A DNA stretch of 64,000 bases from Sabellastarte sp. h YS-2021 (lineage: Eukaryota > Annelida > Polychaeta > Sabellida > Sabellidae). The notes beneath the pieces were generated by a model that did no database searches, had not been told where the DNA came from, and saw only the letters and a list, made by a program, of their open reading frames with translations. Position 1 is the stretch's first letter; each line of letters opens with the position of its first letter. The position numbers and the translations under genes were made by a program. Where the stretch lies: positions 87,911,566-87,975,565 of the forward strand of contig OZ024928.1 of the NCBI GenBank assembly GCA_964017235.1. Direction: 5' to 3'. This document shows, piece by piece, positions 14,101 through 29,100 of the stretch.

Positions 14101-17100
14101 ATCTGTGTGTGTGTGCGAGTGTTCGTGGGTGCTTCCATTACTGTGTCACACAGATTTCTCTAAAACTACTGCATTTACATATTTTTTGCAAATTACTTGT
14201 CCTAGTGTGGATTTTTATGCCCTTCAAAATTTGTTCAGGTTTTTTAGACTTTGTCCTAAAGCTAATTGACTAATGGCACTTTTTAGCTAATTTGAGTAAA
14301 TGGTTTCTAACTCTAAAACTATTGTATTAAATTTTACAGTATTTTGTTAAAATAAGTTGTTCAGCTACTTTTTCCATCCACACAAGATGGTATGTACTTC
14401 AGAGGTCTACTGCACTATACAAGTGAGTAACAGTTAGTTTCTTAATTAAGCGTCCCTGTAGGGCGCTTATTTGTTTTTGCCTCAGTTTCCTCACTGCTGC
14501 CGCCGCCGCTGCATTATGGTCTCCCTTGAATATCTCCCTTATTATTAGAAGGTTTCAAACCATATTTGGCAGTTATATACCTTAGGTGTGGGAAAATTTT
14601 TGCATGCTTAAATTTGACCTTTGACCTTTATGAAGGTCACATGATCAAAAACAATTTTTTTGAAGTACACCCCCCGTCATCACAGTTGAGGAAAACTACT
14701 TGCTACACAGCCTTATAATTTGACACACCTGTTCATACTATCGAAAACGCGAGCTGATTAGATTTTGGGAGCAATCCCTTGAAAAATGTCTCATTTATGA
14801 GTGATTTTCTGACACCTTCCAATCTGAAAGACTTAAATTTAGGTCAACCCCCCTATTATCTTCTTAAGTATTGCATTTAGAGCCATAAAATGTACTGGGA
14901 GGTAATAGGAAACCATATGTGGAGAGTCTAAATAGCCGGTCAGTTTTACCCTACGGCCCCCCCTTATGGGTAAAACTGGGGTCATAAAATAGCTGATTTT
15001 GAGTTTTTGCCTTATATCTCCTTTATTGTTGCTTTTATAGCTTCAGAATGTATTAAGAGGTATTGGGAAAGCATATGCGGAGAGTCTAAATAGCCGGTCA
15101 GTTTTACCCCCCGACCCCCCCTTATGGGCCAAACTGGGGTCATAAAATAGCTGATTTTGAGTTTTTGCCTTATATCTCCTTTATTGTTGCTTTTATAGCT
15201 TCAGAATGTATTAAGAGGTATTAGGAAAGCATATGTGGAGACTCTAAATAGCCGGTCAGTTTTATCCCCCGAGCCCCCCCTTATGGGTCAAACTGGGGTC
15301 ATAAAATAGTTGCTTTGGAGTTTTGCCTTATATCTCCTTTATTGTTGCTTTTATACCTTCAGAATGTATTAAGAGGTATTGGGAAAGCATATGTGGAGAG
15401 TCTAAATAGCCGGTTAGTTTTACCCCCGGCCCCTCCCTTATGGGTCAAAATGGGGTCATAAAATAGCTGATTTTGAGTTTTTGCCTTATATCTCCTTTAT
15501 TGTTGCTTTTATACCTTCAGAATGTATTAAGAGGTATTGGGAAAGCATATGTGGAGAGTCTAAATAGCCGGTCAGTTTTACCCCCAACCCCCCCTTATGG
15601 GCCAAACTGGGGTCATAAATAGCTGCTTTGGAGTTTTTGCCTTATATCTCCTTTATCGTTGCTTTTATAGCTTCAGAATGTATTAAGAGGTATTAGGAAA
15701 GCATATGTGGAGAATCTAAATAGCCAGTCAGTTTTATCCCCCGACCCCCCCTTATGGGTCAAACTCGGGTCATAAAATAGTTGCTTTGGAGTTTTGCCTT
15801 ATATCTCCTTTATTGTTGCTTTTAGACCTTCAGAATGTATTAAGAGGTATTGGGAAAGCATATGTGGAGAGTCTAAATAGCCGGTCAGTTTTACCCCCCG
15901 ATCCCCCCTTATGGGCCAAACTGGGGTCATAAATAGCTGCTTTGGAGTTTTTGCCTTATATCTCCTTTATCGTTGCTTTTATAGCTTCAGAATGTATTAA
16001 GAGGTATTGGGAAAGCATACGGCGCAGCTTTGTGCATTCTTAGCTTTACAGCATGCTTATTAAAACCACAAAGCATTTTAAACTTTCAGGAATGCTTCGC
16101 TTTTGTTAGCAAAAGCATTCCTCTAGTTTTAGCCAAATTATTGAAAGAGTAAATGTCTAATATCTTCAAAACTACCCTGGATATAATGCCCCTGAAAAAG
16201 TTTTAATTTTCCGAATTTTGGCCGCCATCTTGAATTTGGCCAGAAATTGAAAATATGGATAATCCAAAACCGTTAAAGAAAGTGTGAGTTTGAGCAAGTT
16301 TTGGACCCATTGGGTACTATAGACCCTGCATAAAATGCCTCTGAAAAATTGATCTATTGGTCCAAATTCCAGCAACCATCTTGAATTTTAGTGTAAATCA
16401 AAAATATTGATTATCTAAAAAGCTGTAAGAAATAGAGCGATTTTGAGCTAGGTTTGGACCCTTTGGGCACTATTGACCTTGGATATAATGCCTCTGAAAA
16501 ATTTTTAGTTTTTCAAATTTTTCCCACCATATTTTGGCAGAAATGGAACAATTTTGGCTATCTCAAAACTCATTACAGATGGCATGATTTCAAGCAAATT
16601 CTGCACCCTATGGGTACAGTAGACCCTGGATATAATCCCTGTGATAATGTTTACTTTACTGAATTCCGGCTGCCATCATGAATTTTGGCGGAAATCAAAA
16701 ATGTCTCATTTATGAATGGCTGAATTCTCTATGTTTTAGTTTATGCAATACAATTCTAGTTGCTTCAAGAACTTCAAATGTGAAAACAACGTATAGGAAA
16801 TTATGTCCTGCAAATGTTTACAAGTGTCAAATTGATCTTTGACCCCTGCTTCAAGGTTCAGTTGGGTCATTGTATTAAAAAGGCCTTTTGTCTCCCTTAT
16901 TATTGGTCCTTGGGCTTTGAACCCTTTCTTGTAATCAGACTACCCCCATTTCTGCTTAAGACCCAGCGGGAGATTGTTTTTATATAACCACATCTACAAC
17001 ATGATTTCATCAATTAGGTGCATTTGGAGTTTATTATTGATATAATCACATCTATATTCACAACATTAATGTTTTTATGTACTACAATTTTTTTGTCCCT

Positions 17101-20100
17101 GAGCCTTTAAAGGTTGTCCAGGTATATTTTTTACCCTGCTGTCATCTTGCTAATGAATTGTCTTGCTTTGTAATACTGTCTTTGTGTCTTTAGTGTCATT
17201 TCTCTTGCACCTTTGGCTAGCTTGCACTGTTTGTTCACAAAGTCTCCTGACTTTGGTACTGTTTCACCTCTGTTGTATATCATGGTGTCTGACACTATTC
17301 TCCAGGCTGTAGGGTACAGGCATCTCTGATGCTATTTTTGTGTATGAAATTGTATATATGTTACAGTCAATCTGTGAAACCAGTCATTACACGTAATGAC
17401 TGAAAGTTTCAGTCATTTCGCGTAATGACTGAAATGACCAGTCATTACACGTAATGACTAAAATTTTCAGTCATTTCACGTAATGACTGAAAATAAGGTC
17501 TAGTCATTACGCGTAATGGCTGAATTGTGATAAGTAGTTTTAAATACTTGCTTTACTAAAAATGAAATTGTCTGGCCTCACTTAGTAATTTAAATTGCAT
17601 TCTCATGTGATTAATAAAGAGGGGTAATGAAATTATCACTTCAGATTTGAACATATTTTGACAGGATTACTGATTGATAACATGGGTAAATGATCAAATT
17701 ATCAAACTCTTCTGCAGTTATTTTTACTAAGCCCCACTTCTTTTAATTCATGTCATAAAAATGACCTTCAAATATATGTACTCCCTTGTAAAATATGACA
17801 GGGGACCCAATGGATAGGTAGCATTCCTAGCAAACGGGGACCCGATCTACAGACTCTTACTAAAATCTAAAGTTCTGTGTAACATGTATGTCCAACTGAA
17901 GAACATAGAGTAAATCAAGTATCTTGATGGTTATTTATAGTTACAATGGTACTCAGGTGTGAGTTAGAGCTCTAAGTTATCCTACTCAGGCTTTAATAAC
18001 TATTAAAAGAATGGATTAAGTTGTCCCAGTTATTTTAGAACATTAAAGGTCAACTCCATCTTTGATAAACAGGCTCTTTCTGTGGAGAATTGTGAGAATT
18101 TCAAAGTTATTTATTTGATTAAAATAGTTTAATGTTATCTAGCACAAAAATTTTTAAAATGCAGGGGAACAATGTACAAAGGTTCTGAATAATGCAAAGG
18201 GTGTGAAGAAAAACAACTCTAAATCAATTACACATATTGACTGAAATTAATTCAGTCAATCTGTGTAAAAATGAACCATATATTTCAGTCATTACATGAA
18301 ATGACTGAAAATTTTAGTCATTACACGTAATGACTGGTCATTTCAGTCATTACGTGAAATGACTGAAACTTTCAGTCATTACGCGTAATGACTGGTTTCA
18401 CAGATTGACTGTAACATATATAGCTACATCATCAGGTTTTTATATTGGCACTGAGTTATAAATATAATCTTGTGTAAAACATAATATTATCCAAATTTAT
18501 ACTGTATTTTTTACTTGACAACATCACCAGTGGCTATTTTTACAGTATTTGTATTTAACTATGCCTATAACCACACTCTCAGTAATGTGTTTAATGTTGA
18601 ATTCTACTCCATTACTTACAGCATCATTTCACTGTGGGTGAAATAGAAGTAATGGCAGAGTGCAAGTGCAGTGGTCTCCATATTGGTTGTGAGAAGAGTG
18701 TAGTTAGTGGGCAATATGAGTGTGTCTGTGGTGGTAACACACAGGGTGAGCATTGTGAACAGTGCCTGCCCTTTTACAATCAACAACCCTTCAGACAGGG
18801 CGAGTCATGTGAAGGTGAGTATTCAGTTAGTAATGTCTGGATGAGATTACTTCTTGGTATGGGTAACTGTTACATGTTGTGGAGATACTTGCCCCTTCCT
18901 CTACAAACTCCAGCTTACTTATCATTCTTCATTCCTGAATTGTCTTATTCCACAGATGTTTTTCCTTCCACCCATAGCCGCCAGAAATACCGGTTGTAGT
19001 GTGATTAAGGCATTACATATTGTTTCCATTTAAAAGACGGATGTCCCAATGGTGGATTGGTGATGCCTGGTTGCCAATATGTACATAGTGTTTTTCAGTT
19101 TATTGGATTTGTTGATCAATTTTATAATCCATATACTAAATATGTATAATTGCAAGAAATTTAAAGAGAATTATATGCCCCAATATATACACATTTTTTT
19201 CACCCATGGTGTCTGTCTGGGTATGCGGGCAGACAGTTGGGAGGTGGGAAAAAGTTTGTCCGGGCTGTATCTCAGAAACCATAAGGTTTAGGAAGTGTAT
19301 ACTTGGTAGGGACATTGGCTGGGGGTGTAGGTGTGCAATGTCATGGTCTGACCTTGATTTGACCTTTGACCTTGCTGTAGTGGCCTTGACCTTGAAAATC
19401 TTGTCCTCACTATATCTCAGAAACCGTAAGGTGTAGGAAGTTGATATGTGGTACGGGCATTAGTTGGGGATGTAGGTGAGCAGTGTCATGGTGTGACTTT
19501 GATTTGATATTTGACCTTGCTGTAGTGACCTTGACTTTAAAAATCTTGTCCAGGCTATATCTTGGGAACCGTAAGGTGTAGGAAGTTGAAATTTGATAGG
19601 GACATTAGTTAGGGGTGTAGGTGTGTGATGATATGGCCTTGATGTAATTTTGATTTGCCATTATGATAGTGATCTTGATCTTTAAAATCCAGGCCTTATG
19701 TCGGAAACTGTAAGGTGTAGGAAGTTGATACTTGGTAGTGACAGTAGTTAGGTGGTGTAGGTATGCATTATCATGTTGTGACCTTTAACCTTGGCTCTTG
19801 CAAAGTGTGTCCTGCCATATTTCTCTTGTGACAAAGATTGTTCCAACTGATTTTAATTGTACTTTTACTTATTTGTCATATTTCCATAATGATTGGCAGC
19901 TATACTTAAATTACAGCTATACTTAAAGTATACTTTTTAAATTTATCAGCTTCATAATTTTTAGTTTACTGATTAATCTTGCTATTGAATTATCTTCTTT
20001 TAATACTTTATCTTTACATACATTTATTTTCTCTTTTTCTTTTCTCTTTTACTGAAATATCTGATAATCATTTCATGACTATCTGTTTTATTGTAGAATG

Positions 20101-23100
20101 TAACTGTTTTGACCATGCAACAGTGTGTGAATACGATGCTGTGGTGGATGCAAACAGTCAGAGTTTAAATGTGGCTGGTGAATATAGTGGCGGAGGAGTT
20201 TGTATAGACTGTCAGAATAATACTGCAGGTATTAATATTAATGAGAATGGTATGCTTGAATATGTTTGGGATATTAAATACCTTATTGTCCGTCAAAGAT
20301 CACATTAATAATTGTTATTACAGAAGATGCTCACAGAAAATCCCAGATCTTGCCATGAACTTTATTCAAACCCAAAGCCCAAGATCTGAGCTGAAGTCTC
20401 TGGAGTAATAACAAACAATTCCCCATTTAAGAATTTGGGGTATCTAGTACCTCAAATTATGACGGGTATTAAATAAAAGTTAATTTTGACATCTGCAATG
20501 TTTGTGTTAAACCTTCATAAACATTCTGTTTTAAGTCCCTTCTTCTTTTTGCTTTGACTTTGCAGTAGTTTTATAAATTCTCTCACATTTTATCCCCTTT
20601 CTAGAATCACTTTATAGCTTTTATCCTTACGTAAACTTCTAAAGTGTAAACTACAGTGTACAGGTGTCAAGATGGAGCATAATGATTGAGATGCACATGT
20701 ATGTTGTGGTGTTGTTTGTCAGAATATCATTGCTACCTCTGTTACACATATAACCTCCCTGAATCTTTTCTTATTTCTACTTTCAGGTAACAACTGTGAG
20801 AAATGTAAGCTGAAGTTTTACAGACCTGAAGGCAGACTTCAGACTTCTGAAAATGCCTGTGTATCTTGTAACTGCAGTGTTGCAGGTTCAGTGGTTAACC
20901 CTGTGACTGAGGTACTGGGAGATTGTGTGATGAACTCAGAGACAGCAGTCCCTCCTGGTGTGATCATGGTGAGATACTTTTTTTTCTTTTTGTACCCCAC
21001 AGCCCTTAAGGGCTGTCGGGGTATTGCTTTCACCCATGGTGTCCGGATAGGTGGGCAGGCGGGTGGATGGCAGGAAGAAGTTTGTCCACCCTGTATCTCG
21101 GAAACCTTAAGTTGTAGGAAGTTGAAACTTGGTAGGGACATTGGTTAGGGGGTGTAGGTGTGCAACATCATGGTGTGACCTTGATTTGACCTTTGACTTT
21201 GCCGTAGTGACCTTGACTTATAAAATCTTGTCCGGGCTATATCTCGGAAACCATAAGGTGTAGGAAGTTGATACTTGGTAGTGACACTGGTTAGGGGGTG
21301 TAGGTGTGCAACGTCATGGTATGACCTTGATTTGACCTTTGACCTTGCAGTAGTGATCGTGACCTATAAAATCTTGCCCCGGCTATATCTCGGAAACCGT
21401 AAGCTGGAAGAAGTTTATACTTGGTAGGGACATTGGTTAGGGGGTGTAAGTGTGCAACGTCATGGTCTGACCTTGATTTGACCTGTTCCTTGCCATTGTA
21501 ACCTTGACCTATAAAAACTTGTCCGGGCTATATCTCGGAAACCATAAGGTGTAGGAAGTTGATACTTGGTAGGGACATTGGTTAGGGGGTGTATGTGTGC
21601 AGCGTCATGGTGTAACCTTGATTTGTCCTTTGACCTTGCTGTAGTGACCTTGACCTATAAAATCTTGTCCAGGCTATATCTCGGAAACTGTAAGGTGTAG
21701 GAAGTTTGTACTTAATAGGGACATTGGTCGGGGTCGTAGGTGTGCAATGTCATGTTATGACCTTGATTTGACCTTTGACCTTGCTGTTGTGACCTTGACC
21801 TATAAAACTTGTCCAGGCTATATCTCGCAAACCGTACATTGTAGGAAGTTGGTACTTGGTAGGGACATTGGTTAGGGGTTGTAGGTGTGCAATGTCATGA
21901 CGTGACCTTGATTTGACCTTTGACCTTGCTGTAGTGACCTTGACCTATAAAATCTTATCCGGGCTATATCTTGGCAACCGTAAGGCTAGGGTGTGTAGAT
22001 GTAAAACGTCATGGTATGACCTTGATTTGACCTTTGACCTTGTTGTAGTGACCTTGGCCTATAATGCCTTGTCTGGGCTATATTTCCCAAACCATAAGGT
22101 GTAGGAAGTTGATATTTGGTAGGGACATTGGTGGTCGGGGGTTATATGTGTGCAACGTCATGGTGTGACCTGGTGTGACCTTTGATCTTGCATATCTGAT
22201 GCTATTTTATCTCTCTACGGGGATATCTGATACTATTTTATCTCCCTTATATCTCTCTTATATCCTTTTACTTGAATCTGGGTTGTTGCACCTTTAGGTG
22301 TCTTTTGGTGTAGATTAAGCATTATTAAAGTCATATAAGAATTCATTAACCATTTTACTTTTGCAACTTCCCATTTTAACAGATGGTATTGCATCAAGTG
22401 AGCCACAGGTTTTGCCCCAACTCTACATAAAAGCATGTATTGCCACATCTGTATGTATGGGTAATATTCAAAACATTCAAACCATAATTCGATCATACAA
22501 ATGAATATCAAAATGGGAGAAGTCTTAAAGCTTCATAATTATTATGTCAGCTGACTTGTCAGTCTGACATTATGTTGTCACTCTGCGGTGTGTACGCACG
22601 TGTACGCATCCACATGAACGACTTCTCCTCCAAAACTACAAGGCCCAGAGACATGCTGTTTTTTTAAAAAGATACTGTATCTATCAAGGATGAAAACTTG
22701 TTCAAGACATGCAGATCTGTTTGTTCGTCTGTTTGCTAGAGCCATTACAAGGGAGGTATCCCCCACCCTAAGTGTGAAAATTTCAACACCTTATCACATT
22801 TTTGTCATTGACTATTGCAGGGATTTCTCTCATATCTTGCACATATGTACTAGGCCTCCAGTAGATTCCCTTGTGTGAGTATCAGGCCTGGATCTTTCTT
22901 AATTTTTTTATGAATTTTTAAAATAATTTTTAATACATTAAAATTCCTGAAATCATGCACTAAATCACTTATAACTTGAAAAGTATTGCATTTAGAGCAT
23001 TTTGTTAAATATGTTATTCAGCTACTTTTTGTGTAGCTATAACATGGTAAGTAACTTGGGAGTCTATCCCAATAGTGAGTAATAGCTACTTTTTGACTTT

Positions 23101-26100
23101 TCAGTAACTTCCTTAATGAGTAAAATCACTTGTAACTTGAAAACTATTGCATTTAGAGAATTTCGTATGAAATCTTATTCAGCTACTTTTGGGTCAGCTA
23201 TAACAGTAAAGTTTCAGACCTGTAGCTTATTGTATAGCTGAGTAATAGCTACTTTGAGGTTATCACTGTTTGAGTAAATCAGTTAGAACTTGAAACTATT
23301 ACATTTAGAGTATCTTCTTTAAATATGTTATTCACCTAGTTTTGGATCAGCTATAACATTGTAAATTTGCAGACCTGTAGCTTATATCATAGCTGAGCAA
23401 TAGCTATTTTGAGGTTATCACTGTGGAGTAAATTAGTTATAACTTTAAAACTATTGCATTTACAGAAGTTTGTATAAATATGTTATTCAGCTACTTTTTA
23501 GTCAGCTATAACATAGTAAAATTGCAGACCTGTAGGTCATAGCATAGCTGAGTAATAGCTACTTTCATGTTATCACTGTTGAATAAATTGCTTGTAACTT
23601 GAAAACTGATGCATTTAGAGAATTGTGTTTAAATATGTTATTCATGTACTTTTGAATCAGCTATAATATGGTGAAATTGCATACCTGTAGCTCATTGCAA
23701 AGCTGAGCAATAGCTACTTTCAGAATATAGCTATTGAAAATCAGTTGTAACTTGAAAAATATTACATTTAGAGTATTTTGTTTAAATATGTTATTCTTCT
23801 AATTTTTGGTCAGCTGTAACATAGAAAAATTGCCTATAACTCATTACATTGTTGAGAAATAGCTACTTTGAGGTTCTCACTGTTGAGTAAATCAGTTGTA
23901 GCTTGAAAACTATTAGAGAAATTCGTATAACTATGTTATTCAGCTACTTTTGGGTCAGCTATAACATAGACATTGTAAGTCTATAGCTCATGGCACAGTT
24001 GAGCAATAGCTACTTTCGGGTTCTTACTGTTGAGTAAATCAGTTGTAACTTGAAAACTATTGCATTTAGAGAATATTGTTTAAATATGTTATTCACCTAC
24101 GTATGGGTCAGCTATAACATAGTGAAATTGCAGGCCTGTAGCTCATTGTATAGCTGAGCAATAGCTACTTTCAGGTTTTCACTGTTGAGTAAATCAATGG
24201 TAACTTGAAAGTTATTGCATTTAGAGAATTTTCTTTAAATAAGTTATTCACCTTTTTGGTCAGCTATAACATAGTAAAATCACGGACCTGTAGCTCATTG
24301 CATAGCTGAGCAAAAGTATTTTAAGATTCTTACTGTTGAGGATATTAGTTGTACCTTGAAATCTATTGCATTTACAGTATTTTCTTTTAATAGGTTTTTC
24401 ACTTTTGTATCCTTTTCTTCATTCACTTCTACTCTGAACTCAAAACACACATTCAGCTGACACAGAGCCCGTTCACAGGCACTGATTGCCTGTTAGTTTA
24501 ATGAATTGTCCTGTTTTAATACTTAATCTTTACCTGCATTTTCTTTCTGTTAGATGTTATTTTCTCTACTTAAACATTATTTGGACACTGACACTGCTCT
24601 GAAACTATCCCAATCTGTGTACTGCATTTTCTTTCTGTTAGATGTTATTTTCTCTACTTAAACATTATTTGGACACTGACACTGCTCTGAAACTATCCCA
24701 ATCTGTGTACTGTTTCCCTACTTCTATATCTCATGGTGTTGAAAACTATTTCCCCAGGCTGTGGGGTACAGGTATCTCTGATGCTATTTTTGCATTCATT
24801 ACTCTCACCCACTGCAGGGAGGGGAGGGGATGAGGATATGATAATCATCTGTCTGTTTATCTGTTTGTCCTGTGTGCATAACTGGAAGGTGGGATCTACC
24901 TGTGGCACAGTCCTCTCCAAACATGGTCCCCATCCATATCACATATCCAGAATTGCTTATGTGATTTCTCAGCAAAACCCACATGCAAAACACAAAAACT
25001 CCTCATTGAATGGGTTTAGGTCACAGGACATAGTATCTGGTTTCAAAAGTCACCTGAAAACTTATCTTTTCAGACAAGTATATCCCTCTGCTTAGTCTCT
25101 CCCAGCTCAGATGCCATTTTGGCGAAAAAACAAGGCTTTTTTTAGAATTTGGACTGTCTCTTTTTGGACATCAGTTTCTGGAAGCATGTTTTCAGTTAGT
25201 GCTTTATTATTATTTCATTTATAATTGCTCTCTGTAAATGCTAATATTCATGTGTATTATATATTCCTGATTATTTAATTATTTTGGTATCAAAAGAAGA
25301 ATCCTAGATATTTGACTGATTAAGTATTGATTGCTTAGTTATTTTGAAGTCCACAGTGTAAAATTTGAATGCACCGTTTTTACTGCGACTGTTTTGAAAT
25401 ATCCAGACTTCTGTCCTATCAAAGACAGTCCAGAGCTTTCCTATCAGAATTACAGTTAAAGCTAGATCAACAGTGTTGCAGTCAACAAATTTGAAACGTG
25501 CTAAATTGTAAAAACATCTTACAGATTCCAATCAATCAGAATTTTCTATTGAATGACATTCTTGTAAGAATAAATTTTTCACACCAAACCAGAGTATCTA
25601 CTTTAAAGATTTAGGTGCCTATGGATCTTGTGCCTAGCTCAAAAAATAGCAATTGAGTGACAGCACTGATCAAGAATGTCAGTTATTAAGCGTCCCGCAA
25701 GGGACGCTTGTTTGTGTATGGGAGAGCTTCAGGCTCCGGCGGCTCCGGCGGCTCCGCCGGCTCCGCATTTTGTTTTCCTTATAACTCTGTAACCGTTAGG
25801 CGGATTCTTTTCAAATTTGGCAGGTTTAGGCAGTAGCCTTGGGGAATTTTTTTGAATATGCTGCAGTGACATTTCAACCAATCAGAGAGGTCACATGACC
25901 AAAAATGTCTTTTTTCGATGGGGAAGCTTGTCCGGATGATAACTTGAAAGGAATTTTATCAATTCACCTGATACTTGGCAAATACATTCATTCTATTAAA
26001 ATCTGGAAATCATTAGATTTTGGCATTGATTGGTCAAGAAATGGCCGAGTAATTAATGATTAATTAATCATTACGAATTTTCCAAATAAGGAAAACACAA

Positions 26101-29100
26101 AAATGCTTATATCTCGAAAACCGTGCTAGATAGAGCGATTTCGACGAAATTTTTGACCCACAGGGTATCTCTGTGGAGTAGTTTTCCCAATTATCAAAAA
26201 ATTTTTGTCTCGCCCAAAATGGCGGCCATTTTGAATTTTCGAAATTTTCGCAAAAATTGCAAAACACAAAAATGCTTATATCTCAAAAACCGTGCTAGAT
26301 AGAGCAATTTCGACAAAATTTTTGAACCACAGGATATCTTTGCGGAGTACTTTTCCCAATTTTCAAAAAATTTTTGTCTCGCCAAAAATGGCGGCCATTT
26401 TGAATTTTCGAAATTTTCGCAAAAATTGCAAAACACAAAAATGCTTATATCTCGAAAACCGTGCTAGATAGAGCGATTTCGACGAATTTTTTGACCCACA
26501 GGGTATCTCTGCAGAGTAGTTATCCCAATTTTGAAAAAAATTTTGTCTCGCGAAAAATGGCGGCCATTTTGAATTTTCGAATTTTTCGCAAAAATTGCAA
26601 AACATAAAAATGCTTATATCTCGAAAACCCTGCAAGATAGAGCGATTTCGACGAAATTTTTGACCCGCAGGGTATCTCTGCAGAGTAGCCATGCTAATTT
26701 TCAAAAAAATTTTCTCTTGCCAAAAATGGCGGCCATATTGAATTTTCGAATTTTTGCGCAAAAATTGCAAAACACAAAAATGCTAATATTTCGAAAACCG
26801 TGCTACATAGAGCGATTTCGACGAAATTTTTTATCTTCAGGGTATCTCTGCAGAGCAGCTATCCCAAAGAGCTTTCACTTGGTGAAGTTTCAGACCCATA
26901 GCTAATTGCTCACCTACTCAAAAAGAGTAAATGCGAATTACCTCTAAAAGTATTGCAGATGGCCAATTTTTCTCAAATATCTCATTCACCTACTTTTGGA
27001 AGAGCTTTCACTTGGTGAAGTTTCAGACCCGTAGCTAATTACTCACCTACTCAAAATGAGTAAATGCTAATTATCTCAAAAACTATTGCGGATACCCAAT
27101 TCTTATCAAATAACTCATTCATGTACTTTTGGGAGAGCTTTCACATGGTGAAGTTTCAGACCTGTAGATGATTACTCACCTACTCAAAATGAGTAAATGC
27201 GAATTATCTCTTAAAAGTATTGCAGATAGCCAATTTTTCTCAAATAACTCATTCACCTACTTTTGGAAGAGCTTTCACTTGGTGAAGTTTCAGACCCATA
27301 GCTAATTACTCACCTACTCAAAATGAGTAAATGCGAATTATCTGTAAAAGTATTGCGGATACCCAATTTTTATCAAATAACTCATTCATCTACTTTTGGG
27401 AGAGCTTTCACATGGTGAAGTTTCAGACCCATAGCTAATTACTCACCTACTCAAAATGAGTAAATGCGAATTATCTCTAAAAGTATTGCAGATAGCCAAT
27501 TTTTCTCAAATAACTCATTCACCTACTTTTGGGAGAGCTTTCACTTGGTGAAGTTTCAGACCCATAGCTAATTACTCACCTACTCAAAATGAGTAAATGT
27601 GAATTATCTCTAAAAGTATTGCAGATAGCCAATTTTTGTCAAATTAATCATTCACCTACTTTTGGGAGAGCTTTCACTTGGTGAAGTTTCAGACTCATAG
27701 CTAATTACTCACCTACTCAAAATGAGTAAATGCGAATTATCTCTAAAAGTATTGCAGATAGCCAATTTTTCTCAAATAACTCATTCACCTACTTTTGGGA
27801 GAGCTTTCACTCTGTGAAGTTTCAGACCCATACCTAATTACTTACCTACTCAAAATGAGTAAATGCGAATTATCTCTAAAAGTATTGCAGATAGCCAATT
27901 TTTCTCAAATAACTCATTCACCTACTTTTGGGAGAGCTTTCACTTGGTGAAGTTTCAGACCCATAGCTAATTACTCACCTACTCAAAATGAGTAAATGCG
28001 AATTATCTTTAAAAGTATTGCAGATAGCCAATTTTTCTCAAATAACTCATTCACCTACTTTTGGGAGAGCTTTCACTCGGTGAAGTTTCAGACCCATAGC
28101 TAATTACTCACCTACTCAAAATGAGTAAATGCGAATTATCTGTAAAAGTATTGCGGATACCCAATTTTTATCAAATAACTCATTCACCTACTTGTGGGAG
28201 AGCTTTCACTCTGTGAAGTTTCAGACCCATAGCTAATTACTCACCTACTCAAAATGAGTAAATGCGAAGTATCTCTAAAAGTATTGCAGATAGCCAATTT
28301 TTCTCAAATAAATCATTCACCTACTTTTGGGAGAGCTTTCACTTGGTGAAGTTTCAGACCCATAGCTAATTACTCACCTACTCAAAATGAGTAAATGCGA
28401 ATTATCTCTAAAAGTATTGCAGATAGCCAATTTTTCTCAAATAACTCATTCACCTACTTTTGGGAGAGCTTTCACTTGGTGAAGTTTCAGACCCATAGCT
28501 AATTACTCACCTACTCAAAATGAGTAAATGCGAATTATCACTAAAAGTATTGCAGATAGCCAATTTTTTGTCAAATTAATCATTCACCTACTTTTGGTAG
28601 AGCTTTCACATGGTGAAGTTTCAGACCCATAGCTAATTACTCACCTACTCAAAATGAGTATATGCGAATTATCTCTAAAAGTATTGCAGATAGCCAATTT
28701 TTCTCAAATAACTCATTCACCTACTTTTGGGAGAGCTTTCACTCGGTGAAGTTTCAGACCCATAGCTAATTACTCACCTACTCAAAATGAGTAAATGCGA
28801 ATTATCTCTAAAAGTATTGCAGATAGCCAATTTTTCTCAAATAACTCATTCGCCTACTTTTGGGAGAGCTTTCACTCTGTGAAGTTTCAGACCCATAGCT
28901 AATTACTCACCTACTCAAAATGAGTAAATGCGAATTATCTCTAAAAGTATTGCAGATAGCCAATTTTTCTCAAATTAATCATTCACCTACTTTTGGGAGA
29001 GCTTTCACTTGGTGAAGTTTCAGACCCATAGCTAATTACTCACCTACTCAAAATGAGTAAATGCGAATTATCTCTAAAAGTATTGCAGATAGCCAATTTT

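Noticed and set aside
26064-26905. Overlapping frames with NFRIF, KMAAI and similar repeated peptides
   Set aside because: They arise from reading through the 170 bp repeats, a period that is not a multiple of three, and have no protein-like features.
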